Below, piece after piece: positions 62,218 to 64,000 of a stretch of 64,000 nt of DNA (position 1 is the stretch's first letter; every line of letters begins with the position of its first letter). Below the pieces are notes generated by a model, which worked only from the letters and a program-made list of their open reading frames with translations, ran no database searches and was not told the origin of the DNA. The DNA comes from Escarpia spicata (Eukaryota > Annelida > Polychaeta > Sabellida > Siboglinidae): contig OZ023214.1 in NCBI GenBank assembly GCA_963995525.1, forward strand, positions 59,042,241-59,106,240. Direction: 5' to 3'. The translations under genes were made by a program, and so were the position numbers.

Positions 62218-64000
62218 GTATGAGTTAAGGTTGAGTTATCATCATGAGATATGGGCCTAATCATTTGCCCTAGAGTTTGGATCAACAACAATGGTCAGCG
62301 AGATGATGAGGTATGAGTTAAGGTTGAGTTATCGTCATGAGATATGGGCCTAATCCTTTGCCCTAGAGTTTGCAGCAACAATGATGGTCAGTGAGATGAT
62401 GAGGTATGAGTTAAAGTTGAGTTATCACCATGAGATATGGGGCTAATCATTTGCCCTAGAGTTTGTAGCAACAATGATGGTCAGCGAGATGATGAGGTAT
62501 GAGTTAAAGTTGAGTTATCACCATGAGATATGGGGCTAATCATTTGCCCTAGAGTTTGGAGCAACAATGATGGTCAGTGAGATGATGAGGTATGAGTTAA
62601 GGTTGAGTTATCACCATGAGATACGGGCCTAATCATTTGCCCTAGAGTTTGTAGCAACAATGATGGTCAGTGAGATGATGAGGTATGAGTTAAAGTTGAG
62701 TTATCATCGTGAGATATGGGGCTAATAATTTGCCCTAGAGTTTGCAGCAACAATGATGGTCAGTGAGATGATGAGGTATGAGTTAAAGTTGAGTTATCAT
62801 CGTGAGATATGGGGCTAATCATTTGCCCTAGAGTTTGCAGCAACAATGATGGTCAGTGAGATGATGAGGTATAAGTTAAAGTTGAGTTATCATCGTGAGA
62901 TATGGGGCTAATCATTTGCCCAGGAGTTTGCAGCAACAATGATGGTCAGCGAGATGATGAGGTATGAGTTAAAGTTGAGTTATCATCGTGAGATATGGGG
63001 CTAATCATTTGCCCTAGAGTTTGGAGCAACAATGATGGTCAGTGAGATGATGAGGTATGAGTTAAAGTTGAGTTATCATCGTGAGATATGGGGCTAATCA
63101 TTTGCCCTAGAGTTTGGAGCAACAATGATGGTCAGTGAGATGATGAGGTATGAGTTAAGGTTGAGTTATCATCGTGAGATATGGGGCTAATCATTTGCCC
63201 TAGAGTTTGTAGCAACAATGATGGTCAGCGAGATGATGAGGTATGAGTTAAAGTTGAGTTATCATCGTGAGATATGGGCCTAATCATTTGCCCTAGAGTT
63301 TGGAGCAACAATGATGGTCAGCGAGATGATGAGGTGTGAGTTAAAGTTGAGTTATCATCGTGAGATATGGGGCTAATCATTTGCCCTAGAGTTTGGATCA
63401 ACAATGATGGTCAGCGAGATGATGAGGTATGAGTTAAAGTTGAGTTATCATCGTGAGATATGGGGCTAATCATTTGCCCTAGAGTTTGTAGCAACAATGA
63501 TGGTCAGCGAGATGATGAGGTATGAGTTAAAGTTGAGTTATCATCATGAGATATGGGCCAAATCATCTGCCCTAGAGTTTGGAGCAACAATGATGGTCAG
63601 CAAGATGATGAGGTATGAGTTAAAGTTGAGTTATCATCGTGAGATATGGGGCTAATCATTTGCCCTAGAGTTTGGATCAACAATGATGGTCAGCGAGATG
63701 ATGAGGTATGAGTTAAAGTTGAGTTATCATCGTGAGATATGGGGCTAATCATTTGCCCTAGAGTTTGCAGCAACAATGATGGTCAGCGAGATGATGAGGT
63801 ATGAGTTAAAGTTGAGTTATCATCATGAGATATGGGGCTAATCATTTGCCCTAGAGTTTGTAGCAACAATGATGGTCAGCGAGATGATGAGGTATGAGTT
63901 AAAGTTGAGTTATCACCATGAGATATGGGGCTAATCATTTGCCCTAGAGTTTGTAGCAACAATGATGGTCAGCGAGATGATGAGGTATGAGTTAAAGTTG
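62171..64000 (+). repeat. NCAPD2: 93-bp minisatellite containing the exon 7 end and donor, >=19 copies
   Basis: Each unit has exon-derived tttgccctagagtttggagc, aacaatgatggtcagcgaga and tgatgag followed by intron-derived gtatgagttaaagttgagtt and atcatcgtgagatatggggc taatca. The period is exactly 93. The first copy is the real exon end. Each unit keeps the GATGAG/GTATGAG donor, and reading on in the exon frame meets TAA after 16 codons. It runs off the window end. Confidence 0.95.

Overview
The window is eukaryotic nuclear DNA from an animal, probably an invertebrate. Its genes are split by GT-AG introns with consistent phases, it carries CR1-type LINEs, and its gene products are metazoan. The species cannot be fixed from the sequence. 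Minisatellites that overlap exon-intron boundaries recall what I remember being described in amphioxus, so a cephalochordate is one guess, held loosely.

Layout. (1) 1-6.2 kb, plus strand: the last two coding exons and 3' UTR of an unidentified Pro/Ser/Met-rich protein. (2) 6.4-11.7 kb: intergenic minisatellites, including a purine-rich array with a 1.11-kb higher-order repeat. (3) 14.3-46.8 kb, minus strand: a complete POM121 gene (transmembrane/FG nucleoporin), which I reconstructed as 12 coding exons with matching splice phases (3438 nt of coding sequence, 1145 codons plus stop). (4) 46.8-52.5 kb: the divergent intergenic or 5' region, with a 5'-truncated LINE, a tRNA-derived SINE candidate and microsatellites. 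(5) 52.56-62.2 kb, plus strand: the first seven coding exons of NCAPD2 (condensin I HEAT subunit), which continues past the window.

The outstanding property is the intron content. Most introns of POM121 and NCAPD2 contain their own tandem array, each with a different unit (13, 21, 28, 36, 38, 41, 43, 46, 50, 54, 62, 93, 103 bp and others). In three cases the unit includes the exon-intron boundary itself. NCAPD2 exon 6 donor is copied about 41 times in a 36-bp, in-frame unit. NCAPD2 exon 7 donor is copied at least 19 times in a 93-bp unit with an in-frame stop. POM121 exon 7 acceptor is copied about 11 times in a 46-bp unit. Another array starts within a few bases of the POM121 exon 3 donor. 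Most long ORFs in the window are by-products of these arrays and are not genes.

Mobile elements: a near full-length CR1-like LINE in POM121 intron 3 (PHD-like and esterase ORF1, endonuclease/RT ORF2, broken by a nonsense codon and frameshifts) and a truncated close relative 11 kb away; a hAT-like element splitting an NCAPD2 intronic minisatellite; a TTAA-flanked MITE in NCAPD2 intron 1; and a 774-bp TIR element in POM121 intron 6. No RNA gene or CRISPR array was found. All splice sites were assigned by eye from consensus, phase and remembered family similarity; no alignment was run.
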